Shown here in pieces: positions 35,095 to 45,904 of a stretch of 64,000 nucleotides of DNA. Position numbers and translations under genes: made by a program. Origin of the DNA: Corylus avellana (Eukaryota > Streptophyta > Magnoliopsida > Fagales > Betulaceae); NCBI RefSeq assembly GCF_901000735.1, contig NC_081542.1, forward strand, positions 34,215,243 to 34,279,242, in the 5' to 3' direction. The first letter of the stretch is position 1; every line of letters starts with the position of its first letter. The notes under the pieces were generated by a model. The model made no database searches. It had not been told where the DNA came from and saw only the letters and a program-made list of their open reading frames with translations.

Positions 35095-38000
35095 TTAAGT
35101 CTGGGGAGCTGCTCCCACGTCATCAGCATCATCATCTATGACAATCTTGGGACCAAAACGCTTGGGAGGTAAGTTCTCTTCCGGGCGGAACCCATGCACA
35201 TTGATTTCTAGAGCATCAGGAATCAATTCTCTACCTGCATCAACCATTTCATCAATAGCAGCAGCAGGCACCTCCAAGAAGTTCGACTCCACTATGGCAG
35301 GGTGTAACGACCTAGGGAAAAGCGCTAGCCATATCTGCACTATCACCCCAAAAGGACTAGTCAATTTAGAACTTCCCTAGAATTCATTATAAAGCCCAGT
35401 TTCACCTAGTAACTAGGCAATGTGGGACTTAACACCCATGACTATCTTTATAAACTACCCACTCTATGTGGGCTTCTTCTTATCTTCCCAATATGGGACC
35501 GGGGTGTTACAAACTCCCCCTCTTAAATTCCTGACGTCCTCGTCAGGGCTACGTCATGCAGTGCTCTAATACCACATGGCCTGGCGTTAGTAGGTGGCTC
35601 TGATACCACTTGTAACGACCCAGGGAAAAGCGCTAGCCACATCTGCGCTATTACTCCAAAAAGACTAGTCAATTTAGAGTTTCCCTAGAATTCATTATAA
35701 AGCCCAGTTTCACCTAGTAACTAGGCAATGTGGGACTTAACACCCATGACTATCTTTATAAACTACCCACTCTATGTGGGCTTCTTCTTATCTTCCCAAT
35801 ATGGGACCGGGGTGTTACACAGGGTCAATGCCAAACTGATCCCTGCGGATGGTCAGGTATTGAGGATTCTCAAAACCCCAATGAAATCCGCGGGCCCACA
35901 ATAAATCTTGGAGCCAGGGAACAAACAATAGGTCCGCAAGATAACGGACCACTGTAACCTTCTAGTAGCGGTACCCTTGGCAAAATTGATCACACCTGGC
36001 CTGAGAAGCTCCCAAATCACCTACAAGCTTCTCACGAGCATCTTCCAACTGGGAAAATTGAGCCTCAAGCGGCTCGGAAAGTCTCCAAAAACCCTTTTCG
36101 GAAACCCGAATCTCAGAAAGCTCCTCCGTGATTTTCACATTTTTCGCAACCAATCGGGCAGCTATGGACTCCGCCTCCATAACATGTTTCGCTAACTCCT
36201 GGCCCTTCCGGTCGACAACTTCTAGACGCGTTTGAAGTTGAACATTGGCCAACTTTGATTCACTAAGCCTTAGCTTGCTCTCAAAGATCTCATTCTCTTT
36301 TTTCTGCCAGTAGATGGCTAAGATTCTCCACTTCAGAATTAGGATCCTGAGAACCAAAGGCCTCTTGCCGATTACTTATCTTCCGAACTAAATCTCGAAG
36401 AGTGGCTCTCTCATCAGCATACTCCCACTGGCCTTCATGAAACTCTTTGTACCAACTCGCAATGAGGGTGGAGCACCACACAAAAGAAAATCACGTTACA
36501 AACAACGAAGATACTCGAAAAACGAAATGCAAATAATTTACCGAATAATGACAATGGATCAGCTTGTCCACAAACATCTATGGAGTAAGCCGACCCTCTC
36601 CTTGGGTATAATCCACTGGAAGCAACCTAGTAACAGCTGATAAAGGGTTCCCACCCAAACCCGAGGCCAAGGACCTAATTATTGGTGAACTCCTCCCAGA
36701 ATTCCCCCTAAGCGGTTGTCCTCGATATATGGGACTTTGGTTGGATGGTTCAGCCGAGGGGTCTACAAGTCTATCCTTGGGAAGAGACGAAATGCGGGTC
36801 TCACGTCGAGTGGCCACTGGCTCTCCTAACTCCTGAGGCCGCGCATCCAAAGGAACTATGTGGAGAGGAGTAGCTTCCACTACAAAAACAGGTTCCGAAG
36901 CCTAATCCAAGCAGCGAGGAGGATCGAAAGTTATCGGTACAGAATCAGACTGAACAGAAGACAACACGTCCAGGATATCCCTCGATTTGTCCACACGCCC
37001 TTTCTTCGAAAGCGGCTCCAAGGGCACTTTGCCTTTGTTAGCTTATCTCTTGGACATCGATGGGTCTACCTCGGACACTGGAACTGATGAAACCTGACCC
37101 TGAACATGAGGATACGATGACTTAGAAGCCAAGTTCGAATCTCTCGAAGCAGGAACTGCAGCAGCAATCAGCTTGCCCGAAGAGGAGACATCGTTGTGTG
37201 CTCGACTCTTTTTGCATGGAGGCCGAGCAGGCAACTTTGGAACCATTTTGTCGCCAGTTGGATTTGGTCTTTTAGGATTTCCCTGAAGATCCTAGACAGT
37301 CTTGTTCTTTGGAATCTGGTACCCCAAACGTTCACGAATAGTGGAATTAGTAACAATGTTACCAAAAAGCATCCGGTCCGCACTCTCGAGAAGCTGAGAA
37401 TACTCCAGGATGTAATCAACACGGCCTTGCTGCTCTGAGTTCAGCATAGGGCACTCCTTCCTTGCCAAGGAAAAGGAAATAAGGCCGTGAAAAGCAAAAC
37501 AAAGAAGAACAGAGGAAAAACCGAGAACACTTACAACTCTCTCGAGAAACACCCCACTCTCGGGGAATGGAATGCTGCAGGGGCAGAGCCTCAGACTTCG
37601 ACGCCTCCCCAGCTCCAGATATGTAGAAGAATTGCTCCGCCCAATGTCTATTGTTGGATTACGTACTCCCAAGTTCAATGAAGTGGTTCTTCCTGCGAAC
37701 CATGAAAGTCACCGTTTCGGAAGTGGGATAGAAATGGGGACCATATTTGTTCAAGAACTTTGGGATTGACAGAGTCTTCCCCGGGAATACAGAAGGCCAC
37801 AATAGAAGCGTGGCCAGAAAGTAACGCCAACTGTTTGGCATCAGTTGTACAGGGACCACTCCCAAGAATGACAACATTTCTCTCACTATGGGAGAAAAAG
37901 GCAGGTGAACCCCTACCATGAACATACGTTCATGAACACATATATCTCCAGGACCGCCGACCATTCCGGTGGACCCATCTGGTAAGTGCAGAGAAACCGA

Positions 38001-38200
38001 CAAAGGAATGTCGTAATTGTGACGAAGCACCCTCTCATCCTCCACCGAGAAGTAGGATCTTTGCCGACGGGGGAAATCCAATTGCAAGGATGAAGAAGAC
38101 GCATCACCAACCGGACGCACTCTGGCAGAAGAACCGCCCGAACTACGGATCAAAGGGACTTCCGGCGACTGCTCATCGGCAGTTTCGCTAGCATCTGCTG
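35095..38200 (-). pseudogene. Antisense additional ORF of second Tat element
   Basis: This is a decayed relative of the antisense gene at 52524-55974. From its start (right) it shows the Transposase_28-like domain (FMVGVHLPFSPIVREMLSFLGVVPVQLMPNSWRYF). GT-AG intron candidates follow, for example GTAAGT near 37531. Further on are KECPMLNSEQQGRVDYILEYS, a basic nuclear-localisation-like RPPCKKSRAH, and a coiled coil (36481-35962, KLRLSESKLANVQLQTRLE). The C-terminus is INVHGFRPEENLPP. The TRIM at 35303-35819 splits its last exon. Several stops and frame changes are present. Role unknown. Confidence 0.65.
35303..35819 (-). mobile_element. TRIM element (517 bp), TSD CAGGG
   Basis: Two 209-bp direct repeats, 35303-35511 and 35611-35819, start TGTAACGAC and end GTGTTACA. 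They flank 99 bp of unique DNA. CAGGG duplicates occur at 35298-35302 and 35820-35824. On the minus strand the right LTR is followed by TGGTATCAGAGCC (35596-35608), complementary to initiator tRNA-Met, and AAGAGGGGGAGTTT precedes the left LTR as polypurine tract. There is no coding capacity. It must borrow proteins from an autonomous element. Confidence 0.93.
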
Positions 38201-38254
38201 AAGCTTGTAAGAAGACATAATCGCAAGAGAGATCAGTTCAGCAAAATATTATCA

Positions 38255-38350
38255 AAACTGCGGGAGTGGGGAATCGAAACAGGGCGAACTTACATATGAA
38301 GAGCATCACTCGACCATTAAGCCAGAGCCGCTTCTTGAAAAGGTACAACG
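38255..38350 (-). repeat. tRNA-like / SINE-like head (candidate)
   Basis: The minus strand has an A-box-like TGGCTTAATGGTCGAG and, 45 bases on, a B-box-like TTTCGATTCCCCAC. A GTAAGT lies between them, so it could instead be part of an intron of the antisense Tat gene. No tail or duplication was found. Confidence 0.35.
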
Positions 38351-38865
38351 GTCCAAATCTATAAACGGTTATTTACAGATTCGACCAGACCTTTTTCAAC
38401 CTCTGAAAACTCAAATGTTGCCCTATTTTCAAATTCGCCTTCAAACTTAAATCCTTCGTATCTCCCTCATTATAGGTCCGTTTTTTGCATTCCATATGTC
38501 AAATTAAACCTTATGACAAGTATAATCTAACCATATGAAAAATTAACGCATTTGATGATAAACAATTATCAGAAAAATAAAAAACAAAGTTTTAGTGTTC
38601 TTCAACTAAGAATGTCATATCTCTCAACATACATGTCCAATCATCACCAAATTTTGTGGGCATGTTCATATGAATGTTCTCTACAACATGTATAAATTTG
38701 GTGGTCTAATTCCTTCATTTTCGAAAATTTGCCATTAAAGGCCATATATTAATGAAAATGGTATATGAATCAGAAACTTGGTTTCATTGCAATTTCTCAT
38801 GTATAGAAAAACATTTACACAAGCATACATACAATGAGAAACACTCAACCTGTCTCTAATACTAA
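38351..38865 (-). other. Copia leader region and primer site
   Basis: Non-coding on both strands. Directly inside the 5' LTR the minus strand reads TTAGTATTAGAGAC, a decayed version of the initiator tRNA-Met site TGGTATCAGAGCC. The rest should be copia 5' leader; the start of gag is missing. Confidence 0.6.
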
Positions 38866-39266
38866 TGTTGGAAAAAACATAAACATAAAAACATAGAGTT
38901 CTATGTGTGTACTTTCTTCTAGAACTCACAAATAGGATCTTTGGTAAGTGTTCTACAATGTATAGTAATTCCTCTCACGTACAAATTCGAAAGAACTCAA
39001 CAATGTTGTTTTATTACAAGAACAAAACACATATGCCCACAACCTTAATGCTCTTTGATGAAGAATATAAGAGAGAATTGAGAGAGATTTAGAATTTTTG
39101 ATTCTGTAATGATTGAATGAATAATCTGTAGTTTTAACTTCCATCCCATGGGTATTTATAACCAATCAAGAGACACAACTCTTGGTTATGGAATTCCAAG
39201 AGATACAACTCTTGATTTTATATGGACCAATTCCACTGTGGGTATGTTAAGATCTAATTACTAACA
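38866..39266 (-). repeat. Copia 5' LTR (401 bp)
   Basis: Begins TGTTGG and ends CTAACA on the plus strand. It pairs with 27205-27591 and is flanked on the right by ACTAC (39267-39271). Confidence 0.9.
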
Positions 39267-39271
39267 ACTAC

Positions 39272-39800
39272 TGTATCAACCTCAACTATTAATCTTTAGA
39301 AGTATGATTTTTGTCCTTTATTTATTTTCTAAAGAGGAACTGTTTTTTAAAATTACGATTAAAATTCAATAATAATTATTCTAAATTTAATCATCATTTT
39401 AAAAGGCCACATAATTTTATTGAACATAAAAGAATCTTTACACTATGAACGTATAAAAGGTGAACAATGACTACCGTAGTGAAAGCAACTTCACTTTGTA
39501 TTTTTTTTTTTTTTTCAATCAGAAAGAATTTTGTAAAAATTAAAGCACAAGAACAAGAGATGCATCTAAAATTAAACACTAAGGATTTACATCCACGTAC
39601 TAAAGCCTCTGAGGCTACATTTTTGCTCTTATCCTTGATGATGTTTACAATACCAATGATACATATTTTATAAGAAAAATGTGAATACAAGGATTCGATT
39701 ATAATCACAATCATATGGAAATATATTCTAACAGCTGTCAATGAAGATACACGAGGCCAAAGATCATGATGCTAGCAATAAACTTTGGCATCAAGGTTAC
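39272..39800. other. Intergenic, nothing recognised
   Basis: AT-rich, no gene or repeat family recognised. Confidence 0.5.
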
Positions 39801-39807
39801 GGTATAT

Positions 39808-39919
39808 GCTCCCAAATGGTAGCTCAATCGGCAGTGGACCATGCCTCATGAAGCGGAGGTCACTAGTTTGAATCCCCCCTCCCCTTTCCCTTGTATGGAC
39901 ATGTCAAAAAAAAAAAAAA
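39808..39919 (+). repeat. tRNA-derived SINE
   Basis: A box TGGTAGCTCAATCGGCAG (39817-39834), B box AGGTCACTAGTTTGAATCC (39857-39875), a short CT-rich body with TTGTATGGACATGTC and a terminal A tract. This is the compact layout of plant tRNA-SINEs. Confidence 0.7.
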
Positions 39920-39949
39920 AAATGGTTACAATATACAATTTCCTAATAG

Positions 39950-40469
39950 TTTTTTGGGTAAAGTCTACATACCTCCCTCAAACTACCACCCAAATGAAAA
40001 TGTCTCTCCCAAACTTTCAATTGTGATCATGTTTCTCGAAACTACTACAACATTGTCAATGTCCCCGTAAAGCTAGCAAAAATATAAAAATGCCCCTATA
40101 TATTTCTCAATAAGACAAAAATACCCCTATAAATTAAAAATAAAATAAAAATTAATGAAAAAAGAACGATTTAAAAAAAAAAAATTATTTTTTAAACAAA
40201 AATTTTTAACTTTTTTTAAAAACGAATTTTTTTTAGAAAACGAAAATTTTTATTTTCTTAAATGAAAATTGTTAATATATATATATTTTTTTAAAAAAAA
40301 AAAACTGAAATTTGTATTTATAAAATTTATAAAATAAAACAAAAAGTTTCAATTTTTATAACAGAAAAAATCGAAATTTTTTATTTTCTTTCTTATAAGA
40401 AGGATTTTTTTTAAAAAAAAAAAAAAAAAAATTTAAATGTGCCACCCTTTGGATTTTTTTTTTTTTTTT
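39950..40469. repeat. Foldback MITE relic, low complexity
   Basis: The left part (TACATACCTCCCTCAAACTACC, TGTCTCTCCCAAACTTTC) is in the style of the other foldback MITEs. The remainder is A/T runs and their complements around 40160-40450. The right end is missing next to the Tat-type LTR. Confidence 0.35.
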
Positions 40470-41148
40470 TGTATATAGGTTTTTTCTAGAAGTTTTAGTA
40501 ACCCGATTTCAGCAAGCCGGCAGACCAGACAAGGCCTCAGACAGCTTAGCCCGATGAGGTCTTGGATGCCTAGTCCGAGACCCAACTCATCAGGGCAAAA
40601 TAGTCAAGTGCCGAGGGTAGGTTGGTCATTTCACAATGAGGATATCTACATACTCTATTCAAACGTGTGATCTTATCCCACATTTGAAAAGGCTATCCAC
40701 AACGTAAACCAGCTGTCAACATATCAACATGCAGACACGTATCCGAGAATAACTCGGGCATTCAAATATGATGTTATTTAGATAAAAGCACTTATCCTAT
40801 AATTTCAAACCTTGAGATTTAGGAATGGCTAACAACCCATATCCTTCGCCAGTAACTGCACAACGAATACTCAAGGTATGGGAGCCGTAGGTCACGGGAC
40901 TACAGCTACTTGAGGCCTATAAAATGCAAGTCATATTGGAACTTTCAGGTAATCGCAACTTTACTCTCTAGCTTCTGTTGCTTATATTCCTCTTCCTCAA
41001 ATACTGACTTAGGCATCAGAGCTTCCCCCACCAGAACACCACTGATTGCTTTGATCCTCTTGTTTGTTCTGTTTTCAACTTGATTCCTCCTCCACCGTCA
41101 GAACACTAAACACCAAGGAGTGCCACGTCATCAAAAAACTGTGCATCA
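40470..41148 (+). mobile_element. Tat-type solo LTR
   Basis: It carries the Tat-lineage LTR signature CTGACTTAGGCATCAGAGCT (near 41004-41023), also seen in the LTRs of the element at 45280, and a CCTATAAAAT TATA box near 40916. It ends GTGCATCAACA. No primer site or internal region follows. The exact left end is hidden by a poly-T tract and no duplication was found. Confidence 0.6.
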
Positions 41149-41432
41149 ACAAGAAAGAAAAAGAAAGAGAAATTAAAATTGAACCTTTAAAAAACTATAG
41201 CATAGGTGCTGAAGATTTTCTTACGGAACCTAAGCCAAATAGTAACTATTGGCACTAGTATTTCGAACATCTTTCAGAGGAACATCTAAATGGTGATATT
41301 ATTGCGACAAATTTTTCCATTGAATTTTCTACTATTTCAATGGGAAATGGGAAATGTTGGATCCAAACTGTTAGAACAGTTTCTAGTAGATGGAGTGAAC
41401 TACATGTTCTTCGAGGCACTTTGAATCTTTGA
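41103..41432 (+). pseudogene. Unidentified coding relic
   Basis: One frame runs for about 110 codons with a single TAG at 41256-41258. The protein is mixed in composition (EPLKNYSIGAEDFLTEPKP; YFEHLSEEHLNGDI; SMGNGKCWIQTVRTVSSRW) and unlike the low-complexity frames nearby. It resembles a fragment of a real protein, perhaps a host gene piece or an element-borne frame, but I do not recognise the family. It follows directly on a Tat-type LTR. Confidence 0.35.
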
Positions 41433-42945
41433 TCATGTTCTTCAATGCTCCCACAATCGTTACAAAATAGTAAGGGTATAGCACCCTGGCTTTATAAGCA
41501 AGCCGTAAGTGGAATTATTTAAATCCTCATGTGACACTACTGCGTGTTGGTAGCTTCTTTTTTTCATCAGAGTTCTCCAGAAAGTATAAATGTACCAAAG
41601 CATCTAATTTAAACTTCACATTATATATACATCAACAACTAGTATTTTAGTCTCTCCAAAAACTGCCACAAATGACATGTTACATAACTTACAAGGTCAT
41701 TAGCAATACACTATATATCACAAGATGCCTTAAGTGGCATACTAAAATACACACATCAAACACTATTAGTATTTCTACAACTAACTTAAAGTAAGTCAGC
41801 GCTTCCAAAAATAAGGGAGTCCTATCAGTCCTATGCATAGTAGTGTGGACTCTCTCGTACGGAACTGCATCCCTTTCCTCCTCTTCATCAACTGCATCTA
41901 AAAAATTATCACAATTTTAAAGTTGGAAGGGTGAGTCCACGACTCAGCAAGTTCTGGCAAGTTGACCATTTATAATCAGAGCCCTCTTTTGTTTGAAAAC
42001 TCTATCTCATCAATAGCGTTTACTAGACAGCCATGTATGCAAGGTTTTCCACAAATGAGTTTTAATAAATGTATGGCTAAATAGTAAATTAGGTGATAGA
42101 CATTTTGATACATAGTAAATAAACAAAATAATATTTCTTTGCATTTTCTTACTACATAATTAACTTCACATTTCATAATATGAAGCGGTAAAGTAGTTCA
42201 TAACATGATGAGAAAAACATCAGTTAGAAATCAAGATAATTTCAGCCCATAGCATTGCATAACATAGCATATCATCATAACAATAAGTAAATTTATACTC
42301 TTACTTATCCTCAGGAGTTCGCTAAGTGCTACCCCACTTAACCGCAAGGTTGCTAACAATTTATCTCTCTCATAGCTTTGTGGTGTTGAGCGTGTAGCCT
42401 CACTCAACCGCTAGGCTATTTGGCAACTTTGTTTCCCCTTCCTAACATTGGGGTATCAGGCACATAATCCCCACCTGACCGTTGGGCTTTACATGCATTC
42501 ATACATAGTATCATATTTTTCATAGTATTATAATTTTTGCAAATCATGTTTTCCTTCCAAAACTCAACTTCTTTTCTAAATCATTTCCTTTGAAAACACA
42601 TTTTCATGTAACACATTTCAAAATATATTCATACATGTGATTAAAATAATAGGGATCAGCAAAACATATAGAACATGCTTTTGTAAAATAATAAGGTCAG
42701 TAAGTTTGAACTTATCGGTTTGAGTTTAAATTCCTTAAATGCAGTCTCCCTTGTCAGTACCTTTTATGCATTAGTATTGTACTTATCACATTAGCAAGTA
42801 TTTATTTTATAATATTCCTACGCCTCATTTTAAATCCCAGGATCGTTAAAAAGTTAAAATAACTCGAGAAACATTATTCCCATTCTTTTCCCTTATCCTA
42901 AAAATTTGGCCAGCATAACGACATGTTTACAGTATCTTGGTATCA
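41433..42945. repeat. Chromovirus-like LTR sequence, non-coding
   Basis: No coding signal. The block 42300-42490 (CCACTTAACCGCAAGG, CTCACTCAACCGCTAGGC, CACCTGACCGTTGGGC) is a diverged threefold repeat of about 65-70 bp, like those in long Tekay-like LTRs. The hAT element at 42954 interrupts this sequence, which continues after 44117. Confidence 0.4.
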
Positions 42946-42953
42946 ATTAGGCA

Positions 42954-44109
42954 TAGGGGTGTCAAGGCGGTTACGGTTAGCGGTTATTGCCAATAACCGC
43001 TAACCGTAACCGCCTTAGCGGTTAGTAGATTTCACTAACCGCAACCACTAACCGCCTAGAGGTTAACGGTTAGCGGTTAACTGCCGGTTAGCGGTTAGTG
43101 AAATAGATAACCGCTCGCTAACCGCTTTTTTAAAATTGGGCTTTTTTTGGGTGTTTTGGGGCTTTCTTTCGGGCCTTTTCGGGACCTTTTGGGCTTTTTT
43201 GGCTTTTTTTTTATTCATTTTTCTTTTCTTTTTCTTTTTTTTTTGTTGGTATTTTTTAGTGTCTTCTTGGGCCCAATTGCTATAAAAAGAGCCCATATTG
43301 AAAAATCAAAAATATTTGACCCAAAATTTACATTTACTTGTACTTTAAAAAAAATTTCCTTAAATATTAAATCATAACCGGTTAACTTTTTTTTTTAAAA
43401 AAAAAAAAAAAACAACATATATAAAAAATAAAAAATAAAAAAAAAAAATTCAACACAATATATAAAAAAAAAGTTCAGAATTCAGACAACTGTCACAACA
43501 TATAATGATAATACATTAATACTTAAATTGTGTTTATAAGTTACACATTGGTCATTATTTAATTCAATGTCAATTACTTAATTAGATATTATACGAATCA
43601 TATATCATCATTGTACATTAATAATATGATTCACTTGAAGTCTTGAATAAAGTATTTGAATTGTCATTGAATCATATGATTAAGTATTGATATTATACAT
43701 TTATATTATTCATATGCATATGTAGACTTATATAGACTTATAAGTTAACTTAAACGTTTATAACATACATTGGAAATAAGTCTCTAGATATTTAATTGTT
43801 ATAATAGTATGAATTGGTATTCTTATAAGTTATGTCATATTATATATGTAAAATTTGTTATTATATAATCAAATGATTTAATGATCAATTGATCGTGTGA
43901 TATAATCATATAAATTATAGTGATAATATATTAATACTCAAATTGTGATTTAATTATTTTTTCAAAAAAATTGTGATTTAATGCGGTTACGGTTATTAAA
44001 CCCAATAACCGCTAACCGCTAGGCGGTTATAGTGGTTAGGCGGTTAGCGGTTAATACAGTTAAGCGGTTATAGCGGTTAGCGGTAAAACCGCCCGCATTG
44101 ACACCCCTA
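42954..44109. mobile_element. Non-autonomous hAT element, TSD ATTAGGCA
   Basis: The 1,156-bp element has perfect 12-bp inverted ends (TAGGGGTGTCAA / TTGACACCCCTA) and identical 8-bp flanks ATTAGGCA at 42946-42953 and 44110-44117. Both ends carry dense subterminal repeats of GCGGTTAGCGGTTA in both orientations, likely transposase-binding sites. The centre is AT-rich and has no transposase frame. It must have moved with an hAT transposase from elsewhere. Confidence 0.92.
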
Positions 44110-44117
44110 ATTAGGCA

Positions 44118-44288
44118 TCATAATGACTTATCTAAACCTCGTAATATTATTTGGGCATAATAATGACTATATAGCATTTTTTTTTTCATATTTTCATATG
44201 GGCATTACTATGGCATTAGTGTAATATTTAATAAAAATCTCTAGCATTACTTGGACATCACAACGACGCTAGTGTAAAATACCTAATA
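44118..44288. other. Continuation of LTR-like sequence
   Basis: Contains repeated TTGGGCATAATAATGACT / TTGGACATCACAACGAC style units that also occur before the hAT element. No gene. Confidence 0.4.
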
Positions 44289-44297
44289 AAATTTAGG

Positions 44298-44712
44298 GGA
44301 AAATGCACTTAACCACCCCTCCCACTGAAGTTTGACCACATTTTCAATTTGAACCCAATGTTTATAAATTTGTAATGTACTCTTGCAAAATTATAAAATT
44401 TTGCAATTCGACCACTCCATTACTCAATTCCGTCTTCCTTGACGGAAAGTCAAACAGACACGCACGTGATAATTTTTCTCTCAATCTTTTCATATTGCCC
44501 CTAATTTTTTAAAATTAAAAAAATAAAAATAAAAAATAGGGGGTGGCTCCCTTTGGCCATTTGGGGGGTGGCTGGCCACCCCCATCTAGCCTCCCATGGC
44601 CCATGGGGGTGGCCGAGAATCCAGCCATTTGAGTACATTGCAAATTTTTAAACATTGGGGTTCAAATTAAAAATATGGTCAAACTTCGGGGATAAAGTGC
44701 ATTTTTTTCCTA
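44298..44712. mobile_element. Foldback MITE, MULE-like
   Basis: The ends GGAAAATGCACTT and (reverse) GGAAAAAAATGCACTT lead into long inverted arms that share TTTGACCACATTTTCAATTT-type sequence. The interior has a short G/C-rich GGGGGTGGC palindromic zone. The flanks AAATTTAGG and TAATTTAGG (8 of 9) suggest a 9-bp duplication. Same style as 24416-24897. Confidence 0.6.
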
Positions 44713-44721
44713 TAATTTAGG

Positions 44722-45274
44722 TTGCACAACGACACATTTGTAATATTTAAAAGGATTATTGAATATAATATCATTCCCTAAGGCCTAAGATATTAAATTA
44801 TACTTTTCGGAGCAATTTAGACATCATAACGATAATAACTATAATTAATATAAACTAAGGATAAAAGAATTATATCCAGCAATCTCATTTGAAGAAGCTT
44901 TAAGCCTATATATATTCTACGAGTTACTTTCTTTTTCTTCTCTTTTTTTTCTTGTTTTTTTTGAACTGTCACTACGTGAGAGAGGGTGAGAGAATTTTTT
45001 TACTGAAAAATCATACACTGCCGTATGCTATTTATAGGCAATTTTTAGGACATGGCTGGTAATAAACCTAAAGGCTGAAGCAATAAAAACAAAACTTAGA
45101 TTGTCGTTTTTGATAGTGGACGTCGATATCTCCGGAATTATTTTAGGTGAGTTGCAATTTTTGTAGGCACAAAAATAGCTTGGAGAAGATTTGAGAGGAT
45201 TCCATACTTTTAGGTTTGTGCTACAATAGATTTTCTTTTTCCTTTTCTTTTTATTTATTTATTCCTTAATAAAA
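44722..45274. other. LTR-like non-coding sequence
   Basis: AT-rich. On the minus strand CTATAAATAGC (near 45030-45040) could be an LTR TATA box. The Tat element at 45280 inserted at its right end, and the sequence resumes at 57249. Confidence 0.4.
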
Positions 45275-45279
45275 ATATA

Positions 45280-45843
45280 TGTTGGGTCATGAATCAGTTG
45301 GGTTGGGCCCAATACAAAGTTTGCCGGCCCATTCCCAAAGCTCGGTCATTTTTACTGTTCAAAACAAATTCATGTTCGGCAAATTTCAGCTTATCTGAAA
45401 GTATATTATCGACACTCGGTTATCAACCAAGCCTAAGTTAATAACCGAGTGTTACCTTCAGGAATGATAGACATATCTGAATAAATATCTTATTTACTGC
45501 TCCTCAATATATTAACGACACGTGGACCCTCGGTAGGTCTACAGTATTAGATGAACAGGTACAACCCGATGCCTATAAAAGGGGGGTCCCCTCTCACTAT
45601 TTCGGTAACTTCTTTTACCCTCCAAAACTGAATATCCTGCATATACTTATCTCACCCATAATCTTTAAGTTCATTTTTCTCTTAAACACTGTGACTAACT
45701 TAGGCATCGGAGCTTTCTCTGGCCGGACAACACCAGTAACTTTGATCCTTTTTTCTTTGTTGATTATTCTGTTACAATCCTCAGTTGATCGTTCAGTTAC
45801 ACAGAGCCCCCTCCACGTCACCATTCGGAAAACTGCTCAAACA
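45280..45843 (+). repeat. Tat 5' LTR (564 bp)
   Basis: Starts TGTTGGGTCATG and ends CTCAAACA. TATA box CCTATAAAAGG near 45572. It contains the inverted pair CACTCGGTTAT / ATAACCGAGTG (about 45412-45451) but lacks 10 bases of the inner hairpin kept in the 3' LTR. Confidence 0.95.
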
Positions 45844-45846
45844 GTT

Positions 45847-45864
45847 TGGCGCCGTCTGTGGGAA
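45847..45864 (+). other. Tat primer-binding site
   Basis: TGGCGCCGTCTGTGGGAA, three bases after the LTR, identical to 34576-34593. Confidence 0.85.
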
Positions 45865-45904
45865 CTCGATTTTTATCGGTTCTTACTAAATTCAATATTC
45901 CAAT

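Larger units (their letters stand above)
27205..39266 (-). mobile_element. Ty1/copia element, minus strand, TSD ACTAC
   Basis: The element runs right to left. Its LTRs are 38866-39266 (5') and 27205-27591 (3'), and ACTAC flanks it at 27200-27204 and 39267-39271. The coding order on the minus strand is gag, zinc knuckle, protease, integrase, RT, RNase H, as in Pseudoviridae-type copia elements. It is dead: stops, frameshifts, an RNase H deletion, and two nested insertions (an Athila-type solo LTR at 32027-33379 and a Tat fragment from 33904). Confidence 0.9.

Noticed and set aside
35303..35819. Cassandra-type TRIM with 5S rRNA promoter
   Set aside because: The LTR starts TGTAAC as Cassandra does, but I see no 5S internal promoter sequence in it.
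38220..38224. ATCGC as right target duplication of the Tat fragment (left copy 33899-33903)
   Set aside because: The left ATCGC borders the LTR, but at 38220 there is no LTR end. The 3' LTR is missing and a 5-mer match alone is weak.
38255..38350. A real tRNA gene
   Set aside because: A- and B-box-like sequences exist, but no acceptor stem or cloverleaf can be paired. I keep it only as a weak SINE or intron candidate.
42300..42490. CRISPR-like spaced repeats
   Set aside because: The three units are diverged, of 65-70 bp and without constant repeats or unique spacers; they fit LTR-internal repeats in plant DNA.
43063..43377. Lys-rich and Phe-rich frames inside the hAT element
   Set aside because: They are produced by A/T runs and the GCGGTTA repeats; no transposase signature.
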